From NCBI RefSeq assembly GCF_000368265.1, contig NZ_KB851213.1:1-64000 (forward strand): a stretch of 64,000 nucleotides of DNA, written 5' to 3'. The notes beneath the pieces are model-generated. The model made no database searches. It was not told the origin of the DNA and saw only the letters and a program-made list of their open reading frames with translations. A program made the translations under genes and the position numbers. Origin of the DNA: Acinetobacter brisouisimilis. Its GTDB lineage: Bacteria; Pseudomonadota; Gammaproteobacteria; Pseudomonadales; Moraxellaceae. Below are positions 46,381-55,890 of this stretch, one piece after another (the first letter of the stretch is position 1; every line of letters starts with the position of its first letter).

Positions 46381-47280
46381 ATGGTAAGTACAAAAGAATT
46401 GTTGGCACAACGTCTTCAGCAAAATACTCAAAAGCATCAACAAGCTCAACAAGAGCATGTAAACGATGTTAAAGAACTACGTCGTAATGTACAAATTACA
46501 GATATTCAACCTAGCCCAAATCAGCCAAGAAAAGTATTTAATCAACAAGATATAGAAGATTTGGCAGCATCAATTGAAGAAATTGGCTTACTACAACCAA
46601 TTGCAGTCCGACGGGTACAGGACAAATATGAATTAATCGCTGGCGAACGACGCTTGAAAGCGCATCAAATTCTCAATAAAAATACAATTGAAGTGATTGT
46701 CATTGATGCATCTGATGAAGACGTTGCACTATTAACTTTAGCGGAAAACTTAAAACGGGAAGACTTAGCTGATTATGAAATTTATGTGGGCTTGAGTTCT
46801 CTAGATGAAAAATTAAAAAAGAACAAGCAAAAACTGGCAAAGTCCTTAGGCATGAACCGTGAGGACATGTATAAATATTTATCTTTCGAGAAACTTCCTA
46901 AAGAACTGCTTGATGATTTGGAAAAACAACCAGGATTGTTGGCACGTACTGCTGCAACTTCAGTAAAAAAGTTTTTATCCGATTATGAAGATAATTATAA
47001 TAATGCTATAGATGCATTGTTAGAAGCATGGGCGAAATTGCTGAAAAAAGAAGTCGAACAAACAAAGCTGGCATTACTAGCTGAAAAAATTATGAAGTCG
47101 AAAGAAACTAAGGAGCCCATCAAAACTTCAATTGTTCATAAAATAGAATATGATGGAAAAGTTGCTGGTAATATTAAATTTGATCACAATACCTTAAAAA
47201 TTTCATTAAAAATTAGCCAATTTGATGATAAAAATTTACAAGAGCTGGAAAGCCTACTAAAAAAAATGCTGATGAACTAG
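46381..47280 (+). CDS. parB: ParB partition DNA-binding protein
   Basis: The protein has 299 residues. The ParB/Srx N-terminal domain has ITDIQPSPNQPRKVFNQQDIEDLAASIEEIGLLQPIAVR and LIAGERRLKAHQIL. The helix-turn-helix is KKNKQKLAKSLGMNREDMYKYLSFEKLP, and the C-terminal part is a dimerization region. It binds parS and should stimulate ParA. The likely sites are the 17-bp dyads at 43492 and 45522. Confidence 0.94.
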   Translation: MVSTKELLAQRLQQNTQKHQQAQQEHVNDVKELRRNVQITDIQPSPNQPRKVFNQQDIEDLAASIEEIGLLQPIAVRRVQDKYELIAGERRLKAHQILNKNTIEVIVIDASDEDVALLTLAENLKREDLADYEIYVGLSSLDEKLKKNKQKLAKSLGMNREDMYKYLSFEKLPKELLDDLEKQPGLLARTAATSVKKFLSDYEDNYNNAIDALLEAWAKLLKKEVEQTKLALLAEKIMKSKETKEPIKTSIVHKIEYDGKVAGNIKFDHNTLKISLKISQFDDKNLQELESLLKKMLMN

Positions 47281-47347
47281 CTCAAACTTGATCAGTAAGC
47301 ATTCGGCGAATACACCCTTGCGCAACTATCCTATAAGCCTTAATTAG

Positions 47348-47373
47348 GTTCCCACTTAAAAACAAGTGGGAAC
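47348..47373 (+). terminator. Hairpin after parB
   Basis: The stem GTTCCCACTT (47348-47357) pairs perfectly with 47364-47373 across a 6-base loop. No long U-run follows, so termination may be incomplete. Confidence 0.65.
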
Positions 47374-47700
47374 TTAGTCCATGAGCATGTATATATATTC
47401 TGCAGTACCTCCTGTTGCTAAAAAATGCACACGTACAGCAAAGAGTTCAAACTTAGCATTATGAATGCCTACAAATATCTTAATACTTTGAATTAGTCTC
47501 ACTGAAGTATGGTCTTAATGCCAACTTCGTCAGTCATTTGATCAGAATCTTCAGTCATCATGATGGTGCCGTAAAGGATCCTGCTTACATTAAGTTGGCA
47601 TTTATTGCTTTGCTTTATTAATGCAGATGTGACCAGTAAACTTAATGCACATCATTGTGGACTGCCATCACTCTCCTAGACATGAGACAGCCTCATTTTG
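47374..47700. other. Spacer between parB and IS3 remnant
   Basis: No gene is recognised. The segment near 47680-47725 (TCCTAGACATGAG…ATACTGGGAGCAGT) has a related but inverted copy at about 60841-60875, so both are pieces of one mobile sequence. Confidence 0.4.
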
Positions 47701-48197
47701 AAGCCTAGGATACTGGGAGCAGTCCATCTTTAGCCTGGATTGCTGGGTATCGGGAAATCATGAGTTATGTTGCAACCACTAGTGGCATCAGTAGTGACAT
47801 GGTGTGTGATGTACTTGTACAGAGCATGGAAAAACGCTTTGGTGCAGTCAGTTATTTGCCTCAGCTGATTGAATGGCTGACAGATAATGGCAGTTGTTAT
47901 ATTGCGAAATCGACACGGCAATTTGCAATTTGCGCATGCACTTGGTTTTCGGATCTGTACCACACCGATTAGAAGTCCACAGCGCAACGGGATGGCGGAA
48001 GCATTTGTGAAGACATTTAAACGGGATTACGTCTATTTGAATAATGTGCCTGATGCTGCAACCGTGCTTAACGCTTTGCCGCTATGGATAGAAGATTACA
48101 ATTGCAATCATCCGCATAGTGGATTAAAAATGAAATCCCATCGGGAATTTCTATCGCTAAAATTAGCGAGTTAACTGTCCGTTTTTACGGGGGCTAA
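47701..48197 (+). mobile_element. IS3-family orfB remnant with right end
   Basis: The frame LAWIAGYREIMSYVATTSGISSDMVCDVLVQSMEKRFGAV…WLTDNGSCYIAKSTRQFA shifts near 47930 and continues HALGFRICTTPIRSPQRNGMAEAFVKTFKRDYV…HPHSGLKMKSHREF. These are the DDE integrase-core motifs of IS51-group OrfB. The terminal repeat ends in GGGGGCTAA at 48197, the partner of the TTAGCCCC left ends at 13321 and 39797. The frameshift makes it inactive. Confidence 0.85.
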
Positions 48198-48231
48198 TAC
48201 AATATCGTTTCTTTTCACAAGGGGTAGCTTA

Positions 48232-48357
48232 ATGTTAGTAACCACTGAACAGAAAAAAAGATACATTCAAGCTACGCGTCTTAAAAACTATCAAGCTAGC
48301 CTTAAATTAGAAGGTCTAAAAAGCACAACAACTTCTGAAGATCTAACCAAAAACTAG
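48232..48357 (+). CDS. yhfG: YhfG-like small protein (Fic antitoxin family)
   Basis: The protein has 41 residues, starting MLVTTEQKKRYIQATRLKNY and continuing QASLKLEGLK. It matches my memory of the YhfG family (short, with NYxASLRLEGL) that pairs with Fic proteins. It has an excellent ribosome site (AAGGGG, 8 bp). A broken fic-like gene follows directly, which supports the call. The frame is intact. Confidence 0.75.
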   Translation: MLVTTEQKKRYIQATRLKNYQASLKLEGLKSTTTSEDLTKN

Positions 48358-48412
48358 ATTTTGCAGAAGTATCAGGCTGTGACTCAAACTGTAGACTCTT
48401 GATACTTGCGTT

Positions 48413-48825
48413 ATGGATAAATATGGTGAAGTAGGGGATAGCTTATAATTACTATCCTGAAACCAATATCTTACGTAATCAATTACAGATTCAGGATGAA
48501 GCGATTCTGCAACAGGCTGAGTTAAAACTTACTCAACATGCCAGTATGCAGATTGAATATGAAGAACCACCCTATGATCTGAATTACCTTAAAAAAATTC
48601 ATGCAGTCTTGTTCTCTGATCTGTATGTTTGAGCAGAGGAGCTCAGACAAGTGGATATTGCGAAAGGGGATACACGTTTTTGTACCTTTAGCCGCATTGA
48701 AATTGAAACCAATAAACTACTTACGAAACTTCAATAGCAATGGATACAAGCCAATATTGAAGGTTACTATGGGCAATTACAGGGTTTAATCAACATCTTT
48801 AAAACCTGTATTGTGACTCCTGAAT
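48413..48825 (+). pseudogene. Broken Fic/Doc-family toxin gene
   Basis: The frame starts MDKYGEVGDSL and is then frameshifted to YYPETNILRNQLQIQDEAILQQAE. It continues YDLNYLKKIHAVLFSDLYV-stop-AEELRQVDIAKGDTRFCTFSRIEIET. The stop replaces the Trp of the usual YxWAGxxR stretch of Fic proteins. The catalytic HxFxxGNG motif is absent, so the 3' half is gone. Together with intact yhfG upstream this is a toxin-antitoxin pair that lost its toxin. Confidence 0.85.
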
Positions 48826-48913
48826 GAAATATAAAGATATGCGTTTCCATATCATGTTTACGATCAGTCATTCGCATAGATGAATAATGGACTTAGATTT
48901 TTATCCCATTTTT

Positions 48914-49819
48914 TTAATCTTCGCGAAAGAAGGTTTTATAAACTTGGCTTAACCACTCTGCAAATACACGCACACGTGGCGATAATTGCCGATGCTGTGG
49001 ATACAGTACTGAAACAGACATATCTAGGCTTTTCCAAGCTGGTAAAACCTCAACCAGCTGACCAGCCTGCAGTTGTTGCTGTACATGGTAGCGAGGAGCC
49101 TGGATCAGTCCCATATGGCGTAATGCACATAGAATATAATTCTCTGCATCATTGACCGATACCCAGCTGTTTAAGGTATATTCTTGTTTTTTCCCGCCAA
49201 GAATGAGTTCAATTGCAGAATGTTGCCCTCCTGTCACTGAGAAAAAACCAACAGCATAATGAGCTGTCAACTCTGAAGGGTGCTGTGGGACACCATATTG
49301 GGCTAAGTAGTCTGGGCTGGCACAAATCACTTGGGGCATATTTGCCAGATGTCGTGCAATCAATGATGAATCTTGTAAATTCCCTGCACGAATTACACAA
49401 TCAATTCCCTCACGAACTAAGTCTACCAAGCGGTCTCCACTGCTTATAATCAACTCTATCTCAGGGTAACGTTGATGAAATTCATCAATATGCGGAAGAA
49501 CAATTTGGGTGGCTTGTGCATTGGATAAATCAATACGCAACATTCCACGAGGCTGTTGGATCACATTTTTTAAAGAAGACTCGGCATCTTCTAGATCCGA
49601 TAGAATCTGTATACAACGCTGATAGAAAGCTTGCCCATCAGCAGATGGTCGGACATGGCGTGTGGTTCTTTCCAGTAAACGGCTGTTTAAATCAGCTTCA
49701 AGTTGTTTAATGGCATTACTGGCAGTTGCCCGTGGAATGTTCAGTTGATCTGCAGCCTGAGTAAAATTGCCCAATTCAACAATTCGGGTAAACAATTTTA
49801 AAGTATCAAATTTATCCAT
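48914..49819 (-). CDS. LysR-family transcriptional regulator
   Basis: The protein has 301 residues. The N-terminal winged HTH is MDKFDTLKLFTRIVELGNFTQAADQLNIPRATASNAIKQLEADLNSRLLERTTR, followed by the co-inducer-binding domain. It is divergent from the SDR gene with a 126-bp gap, the standard arrangement for a LysR regulator controlling its neighbour. It resembles the CrgA/DsdC-like subgroup of chromosomal Acinetobacter regulators, so the pair may be captured chromosomal cargo. Confidence 0.93.
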   Translation of the reverse strand: MDKFDTLKLFTRIVELGNFTQAADQLNIPRATASNAIKQLEADLNSRLLERTTRHVRPSADGQAFYQRCIQILSDLEDAESSLKNVIQQPRGMLRIDLSNAQATQIVLPHIDEFHQRYPEIELIISSGDRLVDLVREGIDCVIRAGNLQDSSLIARHLANMPQVICASPDYLAQYGVPQHPSELTAHYAVGFFSVTGGQHSAIELILGGKKQEYTLNSWVSVNDAENYILCALRHMGLIQAPRYHVQQQLQAGQLVEVLPAWKSLDMSVSVLYPQHRQLSPRVRVFAEWLSQVYKTFFRED

Positions 49820-49945
49820 AATAAAGTAATCGATGCCATTTTAATTGTTAATCAATGTCGAATAATCTTATCCAAATACGCATCTTTATTCCAAAAATAC
49901 ATATATTAAAATCCAATCATCGTGTTTTAGAGATGAGAAATTAAA

Positions 49946-50683
49946 ATGATTTATCCTATAAAAACTGCACTGGTCACAGGTGCATCTCGTGGTATTGGTC
50001 AGGCCGTAGCAATGCGTCTAGCTCAAGATGGCTTTTATGTGATTGTGAACTATGCTCATGATCTGCAAGCTGCCGATGACACGGTTGAGCTCATTCTGGC
50101 GCAAGGTGGGAAAGCCACTGCAATACAGGCAGATGTTGCCAATGAAGTCGAAGTTCAGCAATTATTTGAACAGGCAAAAGCCATTCATGGTCGTTTAGAT
50201 CTAGTGGTGCATAGTGCTGGAATCATGCCAATGGCAAAGATTATTCCTTCCAGTTTGTCTGCATTTGATCAGGTGATTCATACCAATCTACGTGGCGCTT
50301 TTCTGGTATTAGCCTATGCAGCGGAATCAGTTGAGAATGGCGGGCGTATTATTGCATTGTCGAGTAGTGTGATTGCAAAATCTTTTCCTGCCTATGGTGC
50401 ATATATCGCATCAAAAGCTGGTGTTGAAGGGCTAGTACGCGTTTTGGCAAATGAATTACGAGGTCGGAATATTACCGTGAATGCCGTTGCTCCAGGTCCC
50501 ACGAGTACAGCATTATTTTATCAAGGCAAAACCCAAGCTCAGATCGAATCCATCACCCAGCTTTCACCGCTCGAACGTCTAGGCCAGCCTGAAGATATTG
50601 CGAATGTGATTGCTACTCTTGCAGGAAAAGAAGGGAGTTGGATCAATGCACAAGTGGTTCGTGTTAATGGGGGTTTTGCTTAA
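49946..50683 (+). CDS. SDR-family oxidoreductase
   Basis: The protein has 245 residues. It is a classical short-chain dehydrogenase: TGASRGIGQAVAM cofactor motif, HSAGIM, catalytic Ser in ALSSSVIAKSFPAYG, and YIASK as the active-site Tyr/Lys. The early Asn/Tyr (VNYAHD) suggests NADP(H) use. The substrate cannot be told; the family often reduces quinones, carbonyls or 3-oxoacyl groups. The divergent LysR gene probably regulates it. Confidence 0.92.
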   Translation: MIYPIKTALVTGASRGIGQAVAMRLAQDGFYVIVNYAHDLQAADDTVELILAQGGKATAIQADVANEVEVQQLFEQAKAIHGRLDLVVHSAGIMPMAKIIPSSLSAFDQVIHTNLRGAFLVLAYAAESVENGGRIIALSSSVIAKSFPAYGAYIASKAGVEGLVRVLANELRGRNITVNAVAPGPTSTALFYQGKTQAQIESITQLSPLERLGQPEDIANVIATLAGKEGSWINAQVVRVNGGFA

Positions 50684-51679
50684 CAGTCTAGTTATAGACA
50701 TTTCAATTAAAAAATGGTGGAGAAAGATGTCTTGATGAGATCTAGCTTATAAATCATTAGGGGTTTGATTTTATAAACATAAAGATAAGCTTAGATAAGA
50801 GCATAGCTATTTCTAAGGCGGCTAATATGAATCATCAATTACTAAATGCTCTCAATCTCTCCCCATCCCCCACAGCCGTCGGGCAAGCCCTTTGGGCTGA
50901 TGGTGAACGTTGAGAGAGTTTCGGCAATACTCACCCTAAGAGCCGGCAAAAATTGCTTGCTCTTAAAGTATCGCCGAATACCAATTTCGGGCTGACGGAG
51001 CCACGCTTCGGTCGTATCTGCAAAGGGTAATTGTGCTTTCCCTTATAGGCTGAGATTACGATTCACACACCGCATCGACACGTTCCCAAACCAACTGAAC
51101 CCGACTATCTCCGCAAGGGTCTCCCCAATATACGATTTAAGCCAAGTTTTCAGCTACTCATCACGTTGTTGCTTTGTCGATATACCCTAGTAGCAACTCT
51201 TGCTCTAAATGCATTAGAACAATCGCCATGGCGCGCTAGCGTCGCTTGATCCTTCCACCCACGCCATCATCTGCATGCCACTTTGTTAGAGAGATCTAAA
51301 AAAGTGACTGATATGTAGACAAAGCGGAGAGTAGCAAAAATAAAAAATTCGCAGCTTGATTCATGCAATTTCGACGCGTTTTCATCAAAAAAAATTAAAA
51401 ATAGCTCTAGAACAGCAAATTTCTGCATTTTTTGATGAAACTTTGGGCATCGATCCTAGCTCGAAAGACAGATTGTGGGTTGGTGCTGATGATTTTTGTA
51501 ATTACGGAATTTGCGTAGGGATCTAAGCTTGATCAAGCTGGGATGGGGTAAGCACATCGTTAGAGATCAATCCAGGGGGCTGTATCGATCTTTCACAGCA
51601 GTGCCATCACTCAATTGAGGCTTGTTGAAATTGCACCAGAGCGAATTTGGGTACATGAAGGGAACGATCTCATCAAAGA
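50684..51679. other. Structured non-coding region of ~1 kb
   Basis: No convincing gene is found on either strand. The first half is richer in G+C than its surroundings and has strong secondary structure. TTCGGCAATACT…CTAAGAGC at 50920-50943 pairs with GCTCTTAAAGTATCGCCGAA at 50959-50978, and GGGCAAGCCC plus TTTGGGCTG motifs lie just before it. A second inverted repeat, TTTCATCAAAAAA at 51380-51392 and its complement at 51428-51440, lies further right. It could be a structured RNA, a replication/transfer element or IS debris. Confidence 0.55.
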
Positions 51680-51898
51680 TTAGGCATCGCTTTCTTCATC
51701 GGTATATTCAAACAGCTCATTCATGCTGCAATTAAAGAACTTACACAGTTTATCTGCAACGGGCAATTCAATTCTGACAGCACGATCATAGTACATACTG
51801 GTCAATGTATTCCGGTTGATTCCTGTGGCATTGACCACTTCACTCAACTTTAAGATTCTACGGTCGCCCATCAGGCTAGATAACTTACAATGAATCAT
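51680..51898 (-). CDS. XRE-family regulator (small module A)
   Basis: The protein has 72 residues. It is a Cro/CI-type HTH: SLMGDRRILKLSEVVNATGINRNTLTSMYYDRAVRIELPVADKLCKFFNCSMNELFEY, almost the whole protein. The acidic tail is TDEESDA. It is divergent from a small gene at 52094-52348, with two copies of a TAACCT-N5-AGGTTA dyad between them, probably its operators. Confidence 0.88.
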   Translation of the reverse strand: MIHCKLSSLMGDRRILKLSEVVNATGINRNTLTSMYYDRAVRIELPVADKLCKFFNCSMNELFEYTDEESDA

Positions 51899-51920
51899 AT
51901 TGTTTTCTAAAATATAAAAA

Positions 51921-51993
51921 TAACCTACTGTGAGTTATTTTTTATTGCAATACATCTAATACTTTGATAATTTATAACCTACAGCAGGTTATA
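51921..51993. promoter_or_regulatory. Two operator-like dyads between XRE gene and small gene (module A)
   Basis: TATAACCT-ACAGC-AGGTTATA at 51973-51993 is perfect. TAACCT-ACTGT-GAGTTA at 51921-51937 is the same motif with one mismatch. Their centres are ~54 bp apart. Confidence 0.75.
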
Positions 51994-52093
51994 TTCACCT
52001 TATACAAGTATTATTTCCCTTTTACACAGAAATTATAACTTGTAATCCGGGTGGATAGAACCAGACAGAGCATAAATTGAAAAAGGTTTTATC

Positions 52094-52348
52094 ATGGTGA
52101 CAACACATGAATTATGGATCAGTCCACAAGCCAAGCTCCTCGGCTATAAATTAATTAGAGAACTCAATGTAAGCATAGGCTTCGGGATCGCTGCTTATCT
52201 GGACGTCAATCATTGTTATAATAATCACGAAGCCATCCTGGTCTGGCTGGATCACTTATTGGCCGTCCAGCCAGAGATCTGTCATATGGATTCCGTGAAA
52301 ATAGAGTTTTTAAGTCATTTTCCTGAATCTGCCTATGTTCTAGCCTAA
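52094..52348 (+). CDS. Small acidic protein, paralog of 61025-61270 (module A)
   Basis: The protein has 84 residues and a good ribosome site (AAAGG, 7 bp). The C-terminal half, CYNNHEAILVWLDHLLAVQPE…VKIEFLSHFPESAYVL, matches FNDYEATLIWTRRYLEGNPE…IRKAFISCFPENFFSF of the protein at 61025-61270. Both are divergent from an XRE regulator. The family is not one I can name. Its stop lies inside a terminator stem. Confidence 0.75.
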   Translation: MVTTHELWISPQAKLLGYKLIRELNVSIGFGIAAYLDVNHCYNNHEAILVWLDHLLAVQPEICHMDSVKIEFLSHFPESAYVLA

Positions 52349-52375
52349 GTGATAATTTTTTACTTAGGCTTTTTC
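52342..52375. terminator. Bidirectional terminator between small gene and relaxase
   Basis: The stem AGCCTAAGT (52342-52350) pairs with ACTTAGGCT (52362-52370), followed by TTTTT on the plus strand. It is between converging genes. Confidence 0.85.
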
Positions 52376-52388
52376 AAGAAAGCTTCTT

Positions 52389-55196
52389 CTAGAAGCCAAA
52401 GTCATGGCCATATGTCGTTTTTTGAGCTGCGGGTTCATGACGCTGCTGTGGTTCAACCTGCGGCGTTGGGTCTGCTTGAGATCGATTTGAATGAGGTTCA
52501 TGCCCTGCAACTTGAACCGCTGACGGCTGAGCCGGAGTCTCCAGTTGCGCTTGTCGCTGTTCGACATGTTCTTCTCGGATCACGGGAATTTGATACTGTT
52601 GTGCAATCGCTTCAACCTGTACCTTGAATTGTTCGTTGCCCGTGATCAAGACTTCACCATATTGAGCATGGGCTAAGAACAGGGCATCACGGACATGAAT
52701 TTCTAGATGGCTGACGACGTGGATATAAGCTAGATGTTTATTTTCAATAAAGGCGGTTTGATTTAGCTCTCGATCGATATAAAACTGATGATCAAACTGA
52801 CAGATGATCTGGTACCGGTCTGCGGGAAAGTGCGGTAGGGGTTTCACTTCAGTATCGATACGTTGACATGCACCGAGTGAATTTGAAGATAAACCAATCT
52901 CAGAAACTTCGATGAACTGTTGCTGCAGCTGGGATTTGCGAGGCTCAAATTTTAATTCTTGCATACAGTCGCTTAAAAAATCCGGATCTCGCGGAGGTAA
53001 GGCAATTTCTTCAATCACCAGTTTCGAACTGCTCTGAGGCTGTGGCTTGTTGATGATGCTGATTTCATTTCGTTTTAATAAGTTGTATTCAAGTTTCAAA
53101 GCGATCTGCCAAACCAAATCAAGGTCTTGCGCATTAAAATATTGCCGGTTTTGCTCGATCGGTTGAGTACACAGCACACTTTTCAAACGCAGCATCAGAG
53201 TGTTGTGGTCTGGCGTCGGCAACTTGAAATTAAAAAATTCCTGTGTGTATTGCTTGAGGTTCTGGTCTAGTTGATCAGTATTCACATGGCAGCAACTCAG
53301 CAACAAATTGGCTTTGAAAATCGCGGTCTGTAGATTATGCGTTTGATTGAAGTATTGATACAGCTGGTCAAAAAACACCTCCAGATCGGGCGGTGAAATC
53401 TGGTCCAGCCACGGGAGTTCATGCTGTGGGTTAGGATCTTCAATCCGGTGATCCCAATGCTGCAGTGCAATTTTCGCCTGTTGTTGAAATGACAGCTCTC
53501 CAGAAAATTCAATCGGTATATGTGCATCTAGCAATTTCAGGCATTGCTGAATCCGTGGTACGGAATACTGACTAAACATCTGGATGCCATACTGATTCAT
53601 CACCGCAATGGGCTCATATTTAAGCTGCTCATCATAGATTAGCTGGGCCTGACGGCATTTTGGATTGGGCGCATGAATAAAATTGGCGGATTGGCGCTGA
53701 TCCAGCAGGAACTGCTGTGCAATGACTAAGGGATGTTCTCGCTCGAGACGTGAAACAAAGTCCGAATAGGAGGTGATCTGCGCCGAATTTATCTTCGGCG
53801 ATGAAAATAACATTTGCCCCAGCTCGTCCTTCAATAACTTGTCCGTCAATTGCCGGTGACTCAGTGCATAGTGTGTCCGTCTATTCGATCGATCTCTTTG
53901 CTGTTGGGCAACATGCTGATCATCCAGCGTGGCTTCAATCTGATTTAAGGTCATATTCGGCGACTGCTTTTGCCGCTGCTGAATGTAAAGTCCACGTTCA
54001 ACAGCTTGATAAGTCTCATGATCCAGTTTGATCTCAGCCGCGGCCTGCTGATGCTGGACGGTGATTTGATCTTTATACGTTTTCAGGGTGAGATAGACAT
54101 TGTGCAATTCTGTGACGAGATAATCTTGCGGTTGAAATAAATGAAACGGGTGCAGCTTGCTGGAAGGAGACGCTACTCGGGACTGAACCTCCTGATCCGG
54201 GACGGCTTGGGGACGAATTCCCTCAGCTGCGGCCTGATACGCTCCCCAGTGGTGCTGTAGCTGGGGCAGGGTGGCTTGCTTCTGACAAAATAGTGAGGCT
54301 TTAAAGGTGATCTGTTCAGAGAAGGTCTTTAACTGAAATATGGCCCCGTTACGTTTTTTTTCAAACGTCAGGCCTTTTTCTGCCAGCGCCTGATGCCAGT
54401 CCGTCCAGCCGTTGACGCGACGTAGGATATTCTGCACAGAAGTCTCAACATACTGCTGATAGCTTTTTGCGAAGTGAATCTCCTGCTGTAACGCGCTCGG
54501 TTGTTGATGTCGGTAGGCCCGATCCAAAATTTGTGTGGGGAGTTTGTCTACATCCGAGATTTTCATGTATGCAGGATTGCTTTCAACAGTTTGAGTGCGG
54601 CGATTATAGATAAACATTGGATTCGGCTCTGAGCTCCAGCCCTGAGTTGCTTCAATTTCTGCAGCACTGCGATGTAGTGCATTAAGAATCCAGCCATCGC
54701 CAAGATTGACGCATTTGTGCTGCTGATGCTGATTTTTCTCAAGTGGATGAATTCTGTTGATCACGACATGATAATGCGCATTATCGGTATCCAGATGCAT
54801 CGCATACTGCACTTGTAGCTCTTCTGCCTTTAAATGTCGCAGTAGAATATCGAGCTGTTCTTCGATTTGCTGCACAGTTGGAACTTCGAACTTTTTAAAG
54901 CTTGCAACAAGGTGCACGATCGGATCTTCTACCCGACCATTTAAGCTGGCCGTCTGCAGCATCTCAATTTTTTGTTGTTCAGGATCATCATCCAGAAAAT
55001 TACGTGCATTCGCATAAACACATTTTTCAATCAGGGCTGTCTCATCCCAGGCAGGCTGAGATGCAAACGGTTGGCGGATATAATTACTCAAATTCTTGGC
55101 GCGGGTATTTTCGGGATTTTGAATATAGTTCAACAGCCCATTGACGCGCTGTTTCAGCGATGTTGAACGACTGTTTGCAATCAGTTTTAAGATCAT
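52389..55196 (-). CDS. mobA: MobA-like relaxase
   Basis: The protein has 935 residues. The relaxase three-His motif is MHLDTDNAHYHVVINRIHP (His134, His141, His143), with Tyr23 or nearby N-terminal Tyr residues (LLNYIQNP) as nucleophile candidates. The long C-terminal region is Gln/His-rich and ends with a segment (about 790-880) resembling the LPD7-type domains of mobilization proteins. It nicks oriT and pilots the strand. No type IV secretion genes are in view, so the plasmid would be mobilizable rather than self-transmissible on this evidence. It overlaps mobC by four bases. Confidence 0.9.
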   Translation of the reverse strand: MILKLIANSRSTSLKQRVNGLLNYIQNPENTRAKNLSNYIRQPFASQPAWDETALIEKCVYANARNFLDDDPEQQKIEMLQTASLNGRVEDPIVHLVASFKKFEVPTVQQIEEQLDILLRHLKAEELQVQYAMHLDTDNAHYHVVINRIHPLEKNQHQQHKCVNLGDGWILNALHRSAAEIEATQGWSSEPNPMFIYNRRTQTVESNPAYMKISDVDKLPTQILDRAYRHQQPSALQQEIHFAKSYQQYVETSVQNILRRVNGWTDWHQALAEKGLTFEKKRNGAIFQLKTFSEQITFKASLFCQKQATLPQLQHHWGAYQAAAEGIRPQAVPDQEVQSRVASPSSKLHPFHLFQPQDYLVTELHNVYLTLKTYKDQITVQHQQAAAEIKLDHETYQAVERGLYIQQRQKQSPNMTLNQIEATLDDQHVAQQQRDRSNRRTHYALSHRQLTDKLLKDELGQMLFSSPKINSAQITSYSDFVSRLEREHPLVIAQQFLLDQRQSANFIHAPNPKCRQAQLIYDEQLKYEPIAVMNQYGIQMFSQYSVPRIQQCLKLLDAHIPIEFSGELSFQQQAKIALQHWDHRIEDPNPQHELPWLDQISPPDLEVFFDQLYQYFNQTHNLQTAIFKANLLLSCCHVNTDQLDQNLKQYTQEFFNFKLPTPDHNTLMLRLKSVLCTQPIEQNRQYFNAQDLDLVWQIALKLEYNLLKRNEISIINKPQPQSSSKLVIEEIALPPRDPDFLSDCMQELKFEPRKSQLQQQFIEVSEIGLSSNSLGACQRIDTEVKPLPHFPADRYQIICQFDHQFYIDRELNQTAFIENKHLAYIHVVSHLEIHVRDALFLAHAQYGEVLITGNEQFKVQVEAIAQQYQIPVIREEHVEQRQAQLETPAQPSAVQVAGHEPHSNRSQADPTPQVEPQQRHEPAAQKTTYGHDFGF

Positions 55197-55504
55197 GCGA
55201 TGTGAACTCCACGACTTAACTTACGCACGATTAATTTAAGTGCCTCGATCAGCGCTTCAAGATCCGTCCTATGATCAGCCTGTTCAGCTGGGGAGAGACA
55301 ATCGCGTTGCAAAATTTGTTTGAGCTGCAGTGCAATGATGCGCAGCTCTTGAATTTGTGCCAAATCCACATGCGCAGATTGCTTCTGGTTAAAAAGCTGA
55401 TGCCGAATCAGCTCGGACTGATTCAGCTGCAGTTGCTGACACAGTTCAGCCAGCTGCTGATACTCTGCATGATCGAGCCGAACCAAAATTTGTTTATTGC
55501 GCAT
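55193..55504 (-). CDS. mobC: MobC-like relaxosome protein
   Basis: The protein has 103 residues. The N-terminal KQILVRLDHAEYQQLAELCQQLQLNQSELIRHQLF is a ribbon-helix-helix-like unit, followed by two helices with DLAQIQELRIIALQLKQIL. This is the layout of MobC mobilization accessory proteins. It is placed directly upstream of the relaxase and overlaps it by ATGA. oriT is expected just upstream, at 55505-55600. Confidence 0.82.
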   Translation of the reverse strand: MRNKQILVRLDHAEYQQLAELCQQLQLNQSELIRHQLFNQKQSAHVDLAQIQELRIIALQLKQILQRDCLSPAEQADHRTDLEALIEALKLIVRKLSRGVHIA

Positions 55505-55890
55505 GCGATGCTCCTTATTTTTTTAAAGTGTTTATACCGATTGAGACCGAACGTAGCGAGCTCGAGATGAGGAAGTTCTGGGCAATGGGATATACATTGC
55601 GCCATCCTGTAGTTTTGTTTGGCATCAGTTTTAGTGTACGGAGGTGGATGAGAAAAAAGCCAGAAAATCACGAAAAAGTGAGGTTTTTAGGTTTATTTCA
55701 TTCTATTTTTTATGGATCTCTGCACAACATAAACTGTAGATCGAAGTGCAGAAAGACAGCATCAAAACTAAAAAATAGCGAGTTTTAAACAAGCTCCACG
55801 CATGTTATTCATTATTTTAAGTATCACCAGATGCGTGCAATTGAAGATGCAATGATGCAGCTGAGAAACAAGGAAACGATTGAATTTGAA
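55505..55890. other. Putative oriT region and spacer
   Basis: There is no gene. The sequence at 55541-55567 (TTGAGACCGAACGTAGCGAG and on through CTCGAGA) has an inverted near copy at 58513-58540. Its place directly upstream of mobC makes it a candidate for part of oriT. Confidence 0.45.

Noticed and set aside
47730..47987. 85-codon minus-strand frame
   Set aside because: It is the reverse of the IS3 OrfB remnant.
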